Below are positions 40,021-51,658 of a stretch of DNA of 64,000 nucleotides, one piece after another. The translations under genes were made by a program, and so were the position numbers. Each line of letters begins with the position of its first letter. Position 1 is the stretch's first letter. This DNA is from Gammaproteobacteria bacterium (GTDB lineage: Bacteria > Pseudomonadota > Gammaproteobacteria > Pseudomonadales > Pseudomonadaceae), in the NCBI GenBank assembly GCA_018816095.1, contig JAHIWP010000036.1, positions 1 to 64,000 on the forward strand, read 5' to 3'. Below the pieces are notes generated by a model. That model saw only the letters and a list, made by a program, of their open reading frames with translations. It did not search any database and was not told the origin of the DNA.

Positions 40021-41031
40021 ATGCTGTCTTTTATTGCCCGACGTTTGGGGCTGCTGATCCCCACCTTTTTCGGCGTCACCCTGCTGACCTTCGCGCTGAT
40101 CCGCATGATTCCCGGCGACCCGGTGGAAGTGATGATGGGTGAGCGCCGCGTCGACCCGGTGCTGCACGCCGAGGCCATGGAACGCTTGGGCCTGAACAAA
40201 CCGCTGTATGCCCAGTATTTCGACTACATCGGCCAACTGGCCCAGGGTGATCTGGGCGAATCGCTGCGCACCCGCACCAGTGTCTGGGATGAATTCACCA
40301 CACTGTTCCCCGCCACCGTGGAGCTGGCCCTGGCCGCCCTGTTATTTGCCGGCACCCTGGGCCTGATCGCCGGGGTGATCGCCGCCCTCAAGCGCGGCTC
40401 ATTATTTGACCACGGAGTGATGGGCATTTCGCTCGCCGGCTACTCCATGCCGATTTTCTGGTGGGGCCTGCTGTTGATCATGTTTTTCTCGGTCTGGCTG
40501 GGCTGGACGCCAGTATCCGGGCGCATCGACCTGCTGTACGACATCCCGCCGGTCACCGGCTTTATGCTGATCGATACCCTGTTGGCCGATGAACCCGGTG
40601 CCTTTGCCGATGCCCTGCACCACCTGATTCTGCCGGCCATTGTGCTCGGCACCATCCCGCTCGCGGTGATCGCCCGCATGACCCGCTCGGCGATGCTCGA
40701 AGTGCTGCGCGAGGACTATGTGCGCACGGCCCGCGCCAAGGGCCTATCGCCAGCCCGCGTGGTGTTTGTGCATGGCCTGCGTAACGCACTGATCCCGGTG
40801 CTCACGGTGTTCGGCCTGCAAGTCGGTGCGCTGCTGGCCGGCGCGGTGCTGACCGAAACCATCTTCTCCTGGCCAGGCATCGGCAAATGGCTGATCGAAT
40901 CGATCGGTGCACGCGATTATCCGGTGGTGCAGAACGGCATTCTGCTGATCGCTTGCCTGGTGATCTTGGTCAACTTCGTGGTGGACATTCTCTACGGATT
41001 GGCCAACCCACGCATTCGCCATCAGCGCTAA
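40021..41031 (+). CDS. dppB: Dipeptide ABC transporter permease DppB
   Basis: The 336-residue inner-membrane permease has about six transmembrane helices and the EAA-loop segment REDYVRTARAKGLSPARVVF near residue 235. The ATG at 40021 matches the family N-terminus (MLSFIARRLGLLIPTFFGV); the longer open frame from the dppA-dppB gap is rejected. It pairs with DppC. A repeat element occupies the 152-base gap to dppC. Confidence 0.95.
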   Translation: MLSFIARRLGLLIPTFFGVTLLTFALIRMIPGDPVEVMMGERRVDPVLHAEAMERLGLNKPLYAQYFDYIGQLAQGDLGESLRTRTSVWDEFTTLFPATVELALAALLFAGTLGLIAGVIAALKRGSLFDHGVMGISLAGYSMPIFWWGLLLIMFFSVWLGWTPVSGRIDLLYDIPPVTGFMLIDTLLADEPGAFADALHHLILPAIVLGTIPLAVIARMTRSAMLEVLREDYVRTARAKGLSPARVVFVHGLRNALIPVLTVFGLQVGALLAGAVLTETIFSWPGIGKWLIESIGARDYPVVQNGILLIACLVILVNFVVDILYGLANPRIRHQR

Positions 41032-41171
41032 GAACCTGCCCATGGCCTGCTGCGCGTCGGCGATACCGCGTCAAAACCAGCTTCGGAATGCTCATGTGCA
41101 ACAGCACACTTCGCTTCCTCAGCCGCTTTTTCCTTGTCTCGCGCTAGCTCGCGAGGCCATGCACAGGTTCT
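41031..41171. repeat. Inverted-repeat intergenic element between dppB and dppC
   Basis: AGAACCTG/CATGGCCT at 41031-41048 pairs with AGGCCATG/CAGGTTCT at 41154-41171, giving 16 of 18 paired positions around a 105-base interior. Further inward GCTGCGCG and CGCGCTAGC-like segments pair imperfectly. The sequence resembles a dispersed intergenic repeat I associate with pseudomonads (TGCGCGTCGGCGATAC core), but copy number cannot be checked here. It begins at the last base of the dppB stop codon. Confidence 0.6.
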
Positions 41172-41183
41172 ACGGAGCCCACT

Positions 41184-42095
41184 ATGACAACTGAAACCCT
41201 AAGCACCACTCTCGACCAGAGCCTGCTCTACCCTTCGCCACTCAAAGAGTTCTGGCAAGCCTTTGCCCACAACAAAGGCGCGGTTGCCGGCCTGCTGTTT
41301 ATGATCCTGCTGGTGATCTGCGCGCTGTTTGCGCCGTGGATCGCGCCGCACGACCCCAGCGAGCAATACCGCGACTTTATGCTGACCCCGCCCGCCTGGC
41401 TGGAGGGCGGTCAATTGCAGTTCCTGCTGGGCACCGATGAAGTCGGCCGCGACCTGCTCTCGCGGCTCATCCACGGCGCACGCTTGTCGTTGCTGATTGG
41501 TCTGGCCTCGGTGCTGATGTCGCTGATCCCAGGCATCCTTCTCGGGCTGGTTGCTGGCTTCTTTCCGCGCCTGCTCGGCCCGTCGATCATGCGCCTGATG
41601 GACATCATGCTGGCCCTGCCATCCTTGCTGCTGGCGGTGGCCATCGTCGCCATCCTCGGCCCGGGGCTGATCAACACCATCTTCGCCATCGCCATCGTCT
41701 CGCTACCGTCTTACGTGCGCCTGACCCGCGCCGCCGTAATGGGCGAGCTAAACCGCGATTACGTCACCGCCTCACGCCTGGCCGGTGCCAGTTTGCCGCG
41801 ACTGATGTTTATCACCGTGCTGCCCAACTGCATGGCACCGCTGATCGTGCAGGCCACCCTGAGCTTCTCCTCAGCAATTCTCGATGCCGCCGCCCTGGGC
41901 TTTCTCGGCCTCGGCGTACAACCGCCAACGCCTGAGTGGGGCACCATGTTGGCCTCAGCGCGCGACTACATCGAACGCGCCTGGTGGGTGGTCAGCCTGC
42001 CCGGCTTGACCATTCTGCTCAGCGTGCTGGCAATCAACCTGATGGGCGACGGGCTACGCGATGCACTCGACCCTAAGCTGAAAAATGCCCAGTGA
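41184..42095 (+). CDS. dppC: Dipeptide ABC transporter permease DppC
   Basis: The 303-residue permease has an N-terminal OppC-type membrane segment (about 35-55), the LGTDEVGRDLLSRLIHGARLSL motif beginning near residue 80, and an EAA loop reading LNRDYVTASRLAGASLPRLM. It forms the membrane channel with DppB. CGGAG lies upstream of the start. It is followed by the 147-base gap carrying the REP doublet. Confidence 0.95.
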   Translation: MTTETLSTTLDQSLLYPSPLKEFWQAFAHNKGAVAGLLFMILLVICALFAPWIAPHDPSEQYRDFMLTPPAWLEGGQLQFLLGTDEVGRDLLSRLIHGARLSLLIGLASVLMSLIPGILLGLVAGFFPRLLGPSIMRLMDIMLALPSLLLAVAIVAILGPGLINTIFAIAIVSLPSYVRLTRAAVMGELNRDYVTASRLAGASLPRLMFITVLPNCMAPLIVQATLSFSSAILDAAALGFLGLGVQPPTPEWGTMLASARDYIERAWWVVSLPGLTILLSVLAINLMGDGLRDALDPKLKNAQ

Positions 42096-42129
42096 GGAGG
42101 CGAGCATGAGCCACCCTGCAGAACATTTC

Positions 42130-42210
42130 GTAGGATGGGTAGAGCACAGCGATACCCATCATCGCCGCTCGACCAACAGCATGGGTATCGCACGACTCAA
42201 CCCATCCTAC
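42130..42210. repeat. Inverted pair of REP-like palindromes between dppC and dppD
   Basis: GTAGGATGGGT (42130-42140) and ACCCATCCTAC (42200-42210) form the outer arms. Each half is itself a hairpin: GATGGGT/ACCCATC at 42134-42160 and ATGGGT/ACCCAT at 42181-42205. The unit is also present singly at 1275-1305. This is the doublet arrangement typical of REP elements mobilised by RAYT transposases, though no RAYT gene is in the window. Confidence 0.78.
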
Positions 42211-42242
42211 CGGCGTCCGAATGCACGCCCGGAGACCGCCGC

Positions 42243-43217
42243 ATGAGCTTACTGGATATCAAGAACCTGTCCGTGCGCTTCGGCGGCGCTGACGCGGTAC
42301 CCGTAGTCGACGGCCTCGACCTGAGCGTGGCCAAGGGTGAAGTCCTGGCGATTGTCGGTGAATCCGGTTCGGGTAAATCAGTGACCATGCTGGCGCTGAC
42401 GGGCCTGGTTGACGCGCCCGGCATCGTCACGGCAGACAGCCTGCAATTCGATGGCACCGACATGCTGCGCCTCAAAGGACGGCAACGCCGGCATATCGTC
42501 GGCAAGGACCTGTCGATGGTTTTCCAGGACCCCATGACCGCCCTCAACCCCAGTTTTACCGTGGGCTATCAGATCGAGGAAGTACTGCGTCAGCACCTGC
42601 ACCTCAAAGGCCAGGCCGCCCGCCAGCGCGCCTTACAACTGCTCGACCGGGTAGAAATCCCCGCCGCCGCCAGCCGCCTGAATGCTTACCCACATCAACT
42701 CTCCGGCGGCATGAGCCAACGCGTGGCGATTGCCATGGCGATTGCCGCCGAACCGAAACTGCTGATTGCCGACGAGCCGACCACGGCGCTGGATGTGACC
42801 ATCCAGGCGCAGATCATGGAGCTGTTGGTCGGGCTGCAACGCGAACAGGACATGGGCCTGATCCTGATCACCCATGACCTCGCCGTAGTAGCCGAAACCG
42901 CACAACGAGTCTGCGTGATGTATGCCGGCCAAGCGGTGGAAATCGGCAGCGTGCCGCAGCTGTTCGACACCCCGACACACCCCTATACCGAAGCGCTAAT
43001 CAAGGCAATTCCTGAGCACAGCCAGGGCCAGCGCCGCCTGACCACCCTGCCCGGCATCGTCCCAGGCCGCTATGACCGGCCGCTGGGCTGCCTGCTGTCA
43101 CCACGCTGCCCTTACGCCCAGGCGCACTGCCGTGAACAACGGCCGAGCCTGGATGCCCATGAACGTGGCGCAGCACGCTGCTTCTACCCGCTCAACCTGA
43201 CTGCGGAGGTGGCCTGA
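42243..43217 (+). CDS. dppD: Dipeptide ABC transporter ATPase DppD
   Basis: The 324-residue ATPase has Walker A GESGSGKS (39-46), signature [12 protein letters not shown], Walker [13 protein letters not shown] and a C-terminal oligopeptide-transporter extension with the cysteines of [14 protein letters not shown], as in iron-sulfur-containing DppD proteins. The ATG at 42243 ([13 protein letters not shown]) is chosen; the open frame extends 36 codons upstream through the REP doublet. Its stop overlaps the dppF start (TGATG). Confidence 0.95.
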   Translation: MSLLDIKNLSVRFGGADAVPVVDGLDLSVAKGEVLAIVGESGSGKSVTMLALTGLVDAPGIVTADSLQFDGTDMLRLKGRQRRHIVGKDLSMVFQDPMTALNPSFTVGYQIEEVLRQHLHLKGQAARQRALQLLDRVEIPAAASRLNAYPHQLSGGMSQRVAIAMAIAAEPKLLIADEPTTALDVTIQAQIMELLVGLQREQDMGLILITHDLAVVAETAQRVCVMYAGQAVEIGSVPQLFDTPTHPYTEALIKAIPEHSQGQRRLTTLPGIVPGRYDRPLGCLLSPRCPYAQAHCREQRPSLDAHERGAARCFYPLNLTAEVA

Positions 43218-44188
43218 TGAGCGCCGTCCTGACTGCTCGCGACCTCACCCGTCACTACGAAATATCCCGCGGCCTGTTCCAGCCCAACGCTCAGGTGCAG
43301 GCGCTCAACGGCGTGTCCTTTGAACTGCAAGCGGGCAAAACTCTGGCGGTGGTCGGCGAGTCTGGCTGCGGAAAATCCACCCTGGCCCGCGCACTGACGC
43401 TGATTGAGGAGCCCAGCTCAGGCTCGCTGCAAATCGCCGGGCAGGAAGTAACTGGCGCCAACAAGGCGCAGCGCAAGCAGCTACGACGTGATGTGCAGAT
43501 GGTTTTTCAGAACCCCTACGCCTCGCTCAACCCCCGGCAGAAGGTCGGCGACCAGCTCGGCGAGCCGCTGCTGATTAACACCGCGCTGTCGCGGCTGGAG
43601 CGCCGCGAAAAGGTCCAGGCGATGATGCAGCAGGTCGGCCTGCGCCCCGAGCACTACCAACGCTACCCGCATATGTTCTCCGGCGGCCAGCGCCAGCGCA
43701 TCGCCCTGGCCCGCGCGATGATGCTGCAACCCAAGGTGCTGGTGGCGGATGAACCGACCTCGGCGCTGGACGTATCGATCCAGGCCCAGGTGCTCAACCT
43801 GTTTATGGACCTGCAGGAGCAGTTCAACACCGGCTACGTGTTTATCTCGCACAACCTCTCGGTGGTGCGCCACGTTGCCGATGATGTGCTGGTGATGTAC
43901 CTCGGCCGCCCAGTGGAAATGGGCCCCAGCGAGCAGATTTACAATCGCCCGCTGCACCCTTATACCCAGGCATTGCTGTCGGCGACGCCGACCATTCACC
44001 CTGACCCGAGCAAACCGAAGATCAAGATCAGTGGCGAGCTGCCCAACCCGCTGTCACCGCCCAGCGGTTGCGCTTTTCATCAGCGCTGCCCGCGCGCCAA
44101 TGAGCGCTGCCAGGTTGAACAGCCCGACCTGCGCCTACTGGATGCACGGCAGGTGGCTTGCCACCATGCGGAGTTGATCAACAGTTAG
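43217..44188 (+). CDS. dppF: Dipeptide ABC transporter ATPase DppF
   Basis: The 323-residue ATPase is the second motor subunit of the dipeptide importer. It has Walker A GESGCGKS (47-54), signature FSGGQRQRIALARA, Walker B VLVADEPTSALD and the C-terminal CAFHQRCPRANERC extension. It overlaps dppD by one base. It is the last gene of the operon; beyond it the gene order changes to a different conserved block. Confidence 0.95.
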   Translation: MSAVLTARDLTRHYEISRGLFQPNAQVQALNGVSFELQAGKTLAVVGESGCGKSTLARALTLIEEPSSGSLQIAGQEVTGANKAQRKQLRRDVQMVFQNPYASLNPRQKVGDQLGEPLLINTALSRLERREKVQAMMQQVGLRPEHYQRYPHMFSGGQRQRIALARAMMLQPKVLVADEPTSALDVSIQAQVLNLFMDLQEQFNTGYVFISHNLSVVRHVADDVLVMYLGRPVEMGPSEQIYNRPLHPYTQALLSATPTIHPDPSKPKIKISGELPNPLSPPSGCAFHQRCPRANERCQVEQPDLRLLDARQVACHHAELINS

Positions 44189-44206
44189 ACTGCAAACAGG
44201 GGCTTA

Positions 44207-44983
44207 TTACTGCTCAGCGGGGCCCCGATAAAACAGCCGATAGCCCAACAGCCCAATGGCCTCGTTAAGCAGCAGGCCGTTCTGCCATACCGCCTTACCC
44301 TCCGGCAGCCAGCCACCGGCTGGGCGTCCATTGGGCGTACCGAGAAAACCCATGGGCGCGCTGACCACCTGCAAACCCGCCTGCTCGAAACTCCAGCGTG
44401 ACCTGGGCATATGCCAGGCCTGAGTCACCAGCACCACACGATGAATACCAGCGGCTTTGAGTAGCTCGGCGCTGTGGGTCGCATTCTCCCAAGTTGTGCG
44501 GCTCAAGCCTTCCTGCCAACGCACCGGCAAATCGTAATCGCGTGCCAGCACCTCAGCCATCAGCGCGGCCTCACTCGGTGGGACACCATAGTGCAACCCG
44601 CCACTGATCAGCAGCGGCAAACCCGAGGCTTTGGCCAAACGCGCTGCGAAACGCACGCGCTCCAACGCCAGCAAGCTGGGCTGGTCGGCGCCCCAGCCTG
44701 GGTCTGCCAGCTCTCGCCCGCCGCCCAACACCACAATCACCTCTGCGTGCCGAGCCAAATCAGCCCATTGCGGCTCATTCAAGGCCCGCTCGGCTTCCAG
44801 CATTCGCGCCAAAGACTCAACCACCACCGGCAGGCTAAACAGCCACATGCCGCCTAACCCGAGCACCAAACAGCCGGTCGCCAAGCGCGGAAAGCGGCGG
44901 CGTAGCCACCAAGCGGCCAGCAGCAACAGTAGGAAAAGGCCAGGCGGCAGAAAGAACTGTTTGAGGATGTAGCGAATCGGCAT
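44207..44983 (-). CDS. YdcF/ElyC-type DUF218 membrane protein
   Basis: The 258-residue protein has two N-terminal hydrophobic segments (about 10-27 and 35-58) and a DUF218 domain (about 82-235) with VIVVLGGG, LLISGG, and SRTTWENATHSAELL motifs. ElyC in E. coli affects lipid-carrier supply and envelope integrity, so an envelope role is likely but not shown. It is convergent with dppF. Confidence 0.83.
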   Translation of the reverse strand: MPIRYILKQFFLPPGLFLLLLLAAWWLRRRFPRLATGCLVLGLGGMWLFSLPVVVESLARMLEAERALNEPQWADLARHAEVIVVLGGGRELADPGWGADQPSLLALERVRFAARLAKASGLPLLISGGLHYGVPPSEAALMAEVLARDYDLPVRWQEGLSRTTWENATHSAELLKAAGIHRVVLVTQAWHMPRSRWSFEQAGLQVVSAPMGFLGTPNGRPAGGWLPEGKAVWQNGLLLNEAIGLLGYRLFYRGPAEQ

Positions 44984-45009
44984 CGAGCACCTCCAAGGGT
45001 GCGCGCAGC

Positions 45010-45453
45010 CTAGCGAGGATTACGTACGCGAAACAACTGCGAACCGCAGGTCTTGCACGCTAGCACCGTATGGCCTGACTGCCAGCCCGTGACGTCACCA
45101 CACAAGGCGCAGCAGAGTTGCATACGATGATTGCGCAGCGGGTTGGCCTTACTGGGCAACACGGCTGCGGTTTTATGCCCACCACGGGCTAACTTGCGGG
45201 TGTTCTGAAACTGCTCGATCTGGGTCATTTCTTGAGCCGCGGCGTGCCAGCCACGCAGCCAGTCAAGGTCACGTTCAAGGTAAGCGCGAATCAGTTCCAT
45301 CTCTGCCGCCGTCAAACCACGCAGCTCTAATTCAAGCAGCGGTTGCGTGGACATCGCACCCAAATTGTCGGCCTCATCCAATGCAATGGCGAGGCGCTGT
45401 AACAGCCGCTCGTAGGGCCCACCAGTCGGTGCGCTGCGCCTTAACTCTGCCAT
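45010..45453 (-). CDS. YbeL-like zinc-ribbon protein (DUF1451)
   Basis: The 147-residue protein has a helical N-terminal half and a C-terminal zinc ribbon with two cysteine pairs (CALC and CKTC, about 115-137). Size, architecture and location upstream of leuS fit E. coli YbeL, a DUF1451 protein of unknown function. No catalytic residues are apparent. It is divergent from leuS. Confidence 0.75.
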   Translation of the reverse strand: MAELRRSAPTGGPYERLLQRLAIALDEADNLGAMSTQPLLELELRGLTAAEMELIRAYLERDLDWLRGWHAAAQEMTQIEQFQNTRKLARGGHKTAAVLPSKANPLRNHRMQLCCALCGDVTGWQSGHTVLACKTCGSQLFRVRNPR

Positions 45454-45581
45454 TTATCACCTCACGCGGGCAGCGTTGCGCCCGATACTTCAAGCTTAGC
45501 GGCCACCCCTTAACCAGCGGCCCCTCGCGACAAACGGCGAAAACATCCCCAAGGCCAACAGGCCGCTGATTAATCAGGGTT

Positions 45582-48264
<2,683 letters not shown>

Positions 48265-48321
48265 TTAAGCTCGGCGCGACTGCACAGCGGCGCGCCGCAC
48301 GACACGCCAAGGGGATAAAAG

Positions 48322-48933
48322 ATGATCAAACGGAATCTGTTGGTAATTGGCCTGGCTACCCTGCTGAGCGCTTGCGGCTTTCAGCTGCGCGGCACCGGTG
48401 ACGTGCAGTTCGCCCTGAAGGAACTCGACGTCAGCGCGCGCAACGCCTACGGCGAAACCGTCAATCAGGTGCGCGAAGTGCTGCAGAACAATGCCGTGCG
48501 TGTTTACCCGGGCGCGCCATACAGCCTGGTTTTGAGCAACGAACAGGAAAACCGCCGCGCAGCCAGCTTCACCAGCTCTGCCCGCACGGCCGAATATGAG
48601 CTGAACAAAGCCCTGGAATACGAGATCCGTGGCAGCAAAAACCTGCTGCTGCTGAGCGACAAAGTCGAAGCGCAGAGTTTCTACACCCAGGACAGCAACA
48701 ACCTGATCGGCGCGGATCAGGAAGCCGCGCAAGTTCGCCAGGAAATGAACCGCGAACTGATCCAGCAACTGGTCCTGCGCCTGCAACAGATCAGCCCGCA
48801 ACAGCTGGACCAACTGCAGCAAACCGCAGAAGCCAAGCTCAAGGCTGAAGCTGACGCCCTGGAAGCCGCCCGCCTGCAGCAAGCGGCGCAGCCCCAGCAG
48901 TCGCCGATTCAACTGCCAATGTCTGCTCAGTAA
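48322..48933 (+). CDS. lptE: LPS assembly lipoprotein LptE
   Basis: LptE plugs the LptD barrel that inserts LPS into the outer membrane. The 203-residue lipoprotein has a signal with LLSAC lipobox (Cys18), the GFQLRGTGDV opening of the mature protein and a Gln/Ala-rich C-terminal tail (about 150-203). Its partner lptD is not in the window; lptC, lptA and lptB are at 9.8-11.7 kb. Confidence 0.94.
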   Translation: MIKRNLLVIGLATLLSACGFQLRGTGDVQFALKELDVSARNAYGETVNQVREVLQNNAVRVYPGAPYSLVLSNEQENRRAASFTSSARTAEYELNKALEYEIRGSKNLLLLSDKVEAQSFYTQDSNNLIGADQEAAQVRQEMNRELIQQLVLRLQQISPQQLDQLQQTAEAKLKAEADALEAARLQQAAQPQQSPIQLPMSAQ

Positions 48934-48940
48934 GCTTGCC

Positions 48941-48958
48941 GGGCCGCGCAAGCGGCCC
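48941..48958 (+). other. Hairpin between lptE and holA
   Basis: GGGCCGC and GCGGCCC form a perfect 7-bp stem with a GCAA tetraloop, 14 bases before the holA start. There is no T-tract. holA has no clear Shine-Dalgarno sequence, so the structure may influence its translation. Confidence 0.45.
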
Positions 48959-48972
48959 CGCTTCGCACCGCG

Positions 48973-50004
48973 ATGAAACTTAACCCCGCACAACTCGGCA
49001 AACACCTGCAGGGCACCCTGAGTCCGGTATACGTGATCAGTGGTGACGAGCCATTGCTCTGCCAGGAAGCCGCCGACGCCATTCGCGCCGCCACTCGCCA
49101 GCAGGGCTTTAGTGAGCGTCAGGTGTTTAACGCCGACAACAACTTTGACTGGGGCAACCTACTGCAAGCCGGCGCCAGCCTGTCCTTGTTCGCGGAAAAA
49201 CGCCTGCTGGAGCTGCGCATTGCCACCGGCAAGCCCAGCGACAAGGGTGCTGCGTTACTCGAATACCTGGCCCGCCCCGCCGAAGACACCGTCCTGCTGA
49301 TCAGCCTGCCGAAACTCGACGGTAACGCGCAGAAGAGCAAATGGGGCAAGGCGCTGATCGACGGGCAAAACGTCCAGTTTGTACAAATCTGGCCGGTCGA
49401 TGCCCACCAATTGCCACAATGGATTCGCCAACGCCTGGCGCAATCAGGCCTCAGTGCCAGCGCTGAAGCGGTCGACATGATCGCCATCCGCGTCGAAGGC
49501 AACCTGCTCGCCGCCGCTCAGGAAATCGAAAAGCTCAAACTGCTGGCCGCAGGCACGCAGATTGACGTCGACACCGTGCAGGCTGCGGTCGCGGACAGTG
49601 CACGCTTTGATGTATTCGGCCTGATCGATGCAGCCCTCAATGGCGAAGCCGCCCACGCTCTGCGCATGCTCGAAGGGCTGCGCGGCGAAGGCGTCGAACC
49701 ACCGGTGATTCTCTGGGCGCTGGCCCGGGAAATCCGCCTACTGGCCACCCTCGCGCAACAACATGCCCAGGGCATGCCGCTGGATAAAGCGTTCAGCTCA
49801 GCCCGCCCACCGGTCTGGGATAAACGCCGGCCACTGGTCAGCAAAGCTCTGCAACGCCTATCCGCCTCACGCTGGGCAGCCCTATTAGAGGATGCCCAGC
49901 ACATCGACGCGCAAATCAAAGGCCAGGCCATGGGCGACCCTTGGAGCGGCCTCAGTCTGCTGACCCTGAGCCTGTGCGGACAGCGCTTGCGGCTACTCGG
50001 CTAA
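48973..50004 (+). CDS. holA: DNA polymerase III delta subunit
   Basis: HolA is the clamp-loader subunit that opens the beta sliding clamp. The 343-residue protein has the delta N-terminal domain (opening MKLNPAQLGKHLQGTLSPVY), a YVISGDEPLL segment and C-terminal helical domains. It follows lptE, as in other gammaproteobacteria. No ribosome site is obvious before the ATG. Confidence 0.96.
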   Translation: MKLNPAQLGKHLQGTLSPVYVISGDEPLLCQEAADAIRAATRQQGFSERQVFNADNNFDWGNLLQAGASLSLFAEKRLLELRIATGKPSDKGAALLEYLARPAEDTVLLISLPKLDGNAQKSKWGKALIDGQNVQFVQIWPVDAHQLPQWIRQRLAQSGLSASAEAVDMIAIRVEGNLLAAAQEIEKLKLLAAGTQIDVDTVQAAVADSARFDVFGLIDAALNGEAAHALRMLEGLRGEGVEPPVILWALAREIRLLATLAQQHAQGMPLDKAFSSARPPVWDKRRPLVSKALQRLSASRWAALLEDAQHIDAQIKGQAMGDPWSGLSLLTLSLCGQRLRLLG

Positions 50005-50086
50005 CAGCCAGGCGCTGGACTTTTTGCAGCGTGCGGACCATGCTTCGCGCGCCGGCAAACGGCAAGCCATCGCCAGAGGACGCGTC

Positions 50087-50245
50087 ATGAGCAAGAAAAC
50101 CAAGCACGGCCCGAACAAGGCCAAATCCCTGATTGCCCAGCCGCTGTTTCGAAGCCGTCAGGAAAAGCCCAGCAAAGGCAAAGGTAGCTACCGCCGCGAA
50201 GCCTCCCAGCAAAACTGGGAGGCTTCATACCTTCTGGTCGCCTGA
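50087..50245 (+). CDS. arfA: Alternative ribosome-rescue factor ArfA
   Basis: ArfA frees ribosomes stalled on nonstop mRNA by recruiting release factor RF2, as a back-up to tmRNA. The 52-residue protein has the family core AKSLIAQPLFRSRQEKPSKGKGSYRRE and NWEAS near the C-terminus. AGAGGA lies upstream of the ATG at 50087. A perfect 12-bp hairpin lies inside the coding sequence (50198-50226), covering the QQNWEAS codons. In E. coli a comparable stem makes arfA mRNA lose its stop codon so that ArfA is destroyed when tmRNA works. The same control is inferred here. Confidence 0.88.
   Translation: MSKKTKHGPNKAKSLIAQPLFRSRQEKPSKGKGSYRREASQQNWEASYLLVA
50198..50226 (+). promoter_or_regulatory. Coding-region hairpin of arfA (RNase III / terminator-type element)
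   Basis: GAAGCCTCCCAG (50198-50209) and CTGGGAGGCTTC (50215-50226) pair perfectly over 12 bp with a CAAAA loop. It lies upstream of the arfA stop codon. No T-tract follows, so RNase III cleavage is more likely than termination. The role is inferred from E. coli arfA. Confidence 0.75.
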
Positions 50246-50317
50246 AACGCCCGCCTCAGCCCGCATCCCTCCTCAATCATGCTAAGGTGACGGCCTGCAA
50301 AATGTGCCGAGACCATC

Positions 50318-51583
50318 ATGCCTTACCTGCTTCTTCGGGGCTTGTCCCATAGCGCCAGCGCCTTCCTCCTGCTGCTCCTGACTGCCTGCGCCGAAGCGCC
50401 AGCGCAGCCGCTTGCCATCGTTCAGAGCGCAGCTCCCGCCAGCCCAGCTGTCAGTGCTCCTAAACCGCCCCTCAGCTTCGAAGAATGGCGCATGCTCCTG
50501 CGTAGCGATGCCATCGCTGCAGGTATCGACGCTGAACTGTTCGACCGCACCTTTGCCGGCATCACCCTTGATCCACGCGTGGTGACCTCTGATAGCAGCC
50601 AGCCGGAGTTTACTCGGCCGGTATGGGAATACATTGATGGCGCGGTTTCCGTCTCGCGCGTCGCCCAAGGCCGCCTGCTCAAAGCGCAGCATCGGCCAAC
50701 GCTGAAAGCCATTCGCAGCGCCTATGCCGTAGACCATGAAGTGCTCATCGCAATCTGGGGTATGGAAAGCAATTTCGGCAGCAATATCGGCAGCCATAAC
50801 GTCATCCGCTCCCTTGCCACCCTGGCCTACGACGGCCGCCGCCAAGTATTTTGGCGCAGCCAATTGCTCGCCGCCCTGCAAATTCTCCAGGCCGGCGACG
50901 GCCCTGAGCAGGGTTTAATCGGCTCCTGGGCAGGCGCCATGGGGCAGACGCAATTTATGCCGACCACCTTTAATCAACATGCCGTGGACTTTGACGGCGA
51001 CGGCCGGCGCGACCTGTGGGGTTCCGCACCCGACGCCCTGGCCTCTGCCGCGCACTACCTGCAAGCATCGGGCTGGGAAAACGGCCAACCTTGGGGCTTC
51101 GAAGTGAACCTGCCGCAAGGCTTTGATTACGCCCTGGCCGACCCGGAAGTACGTCGCAGCCTGACTCAATGGCGTGAGCTCGGGGTTAAACCAACCCGCG
51201 CCATCGATGCCAACGACACAAGCCTGGCCACGCTCTTTCTGCCAGCAGGCCACCGCGGCCCAGCCTTCCTGCTGCTAAACAACTTCCGCAGCATTCTCCG
51301 CTACAACAACTCCACCGCCTACGCGCTGGCCATCGGCCTGCTCAGCGATGCCTTGGATGGCAACCCTGGCGTGCAGGCCGCCTGGCCTCGTAACGATCGC
51401 CAACTGGGGCGCAGCGAGCGCATCGAACTGCAGGAACTGCTCGCCAGCAAAGGCTATGAGCCAGGCCCCGCAGACGGCATTATTGGAGCCAATACACGCA
51501 AGGCAGTTCGCGCGTTCCAGCAAAGCCTTGGGCAGCCTGCCGACGGCTATCCTAGCCACCAACTGCTCGAGCAGCTCAGATAA
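50318..51583 (+). CDS. sltB3: Soluble/lipoprotein lytic transglycosylase SltB3-type (MltB family)
   Basis: The 421-residue lytic transglycosylase cleaves glycan strands to 1,6-anhydro-muropeptides. It has a lipobox-like LLTAC (Cys24), an MltB-family catalytic domain (about 52-345) with catalytic Glu150 in WGMESNFGS and AGAMGQTQFMPTTF, and a C-terminal peptidoglycan-binding domain (about 360-420). The last domain distinguishes it from MltB at 56184. The SltB3 name rests on resemblance to the P. aeruginosa gene and its position near lipA. Confidence 0.9.
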   Translation: MPYLLLRGLSHSASAFLLLLLTACAEAPAQPLAIVQSAAPASPAVSAPKPPLSFEEWRMLLRSDAIAAGIDAELFDRTFAGITLDPRVVTSDSSQPEFTRPVWEYIDGAVSVSRVAQGRLLKAQHRPTLKAIRSAYAVDHEVLIAIWGMESNFGSNIGSHNVIRSLATLAYDGRRQVFWRSQLLAALQILQAGDGPEQGLIGSWAGAMGQTQFMPTTFNQHAVDFDGDGRRDLWGSAPDALASAAHYLQASGWENGQPWGFEVNLPQGFDYALADPEVRRSLTQWRELGVKPTRAIDANDTSLATLFLPAGHRGPAFLLLNNFRSILRYNNSTAYALAIGLLSDALDGNPGVQAAWPRNDRQLGRSERIELQELLASKGYEPGPADGIIGANTRKAVRAFQQSLGQPADGYPSHQLLEQLR

Positions 51584-51658
51584 CTAACCAAGCCCCTCAC
51601 ACTGCCACCTTGGCCCCCCATTGCCAGGTGGCAACAGCTTGAGCCACAGGGCACCCTG

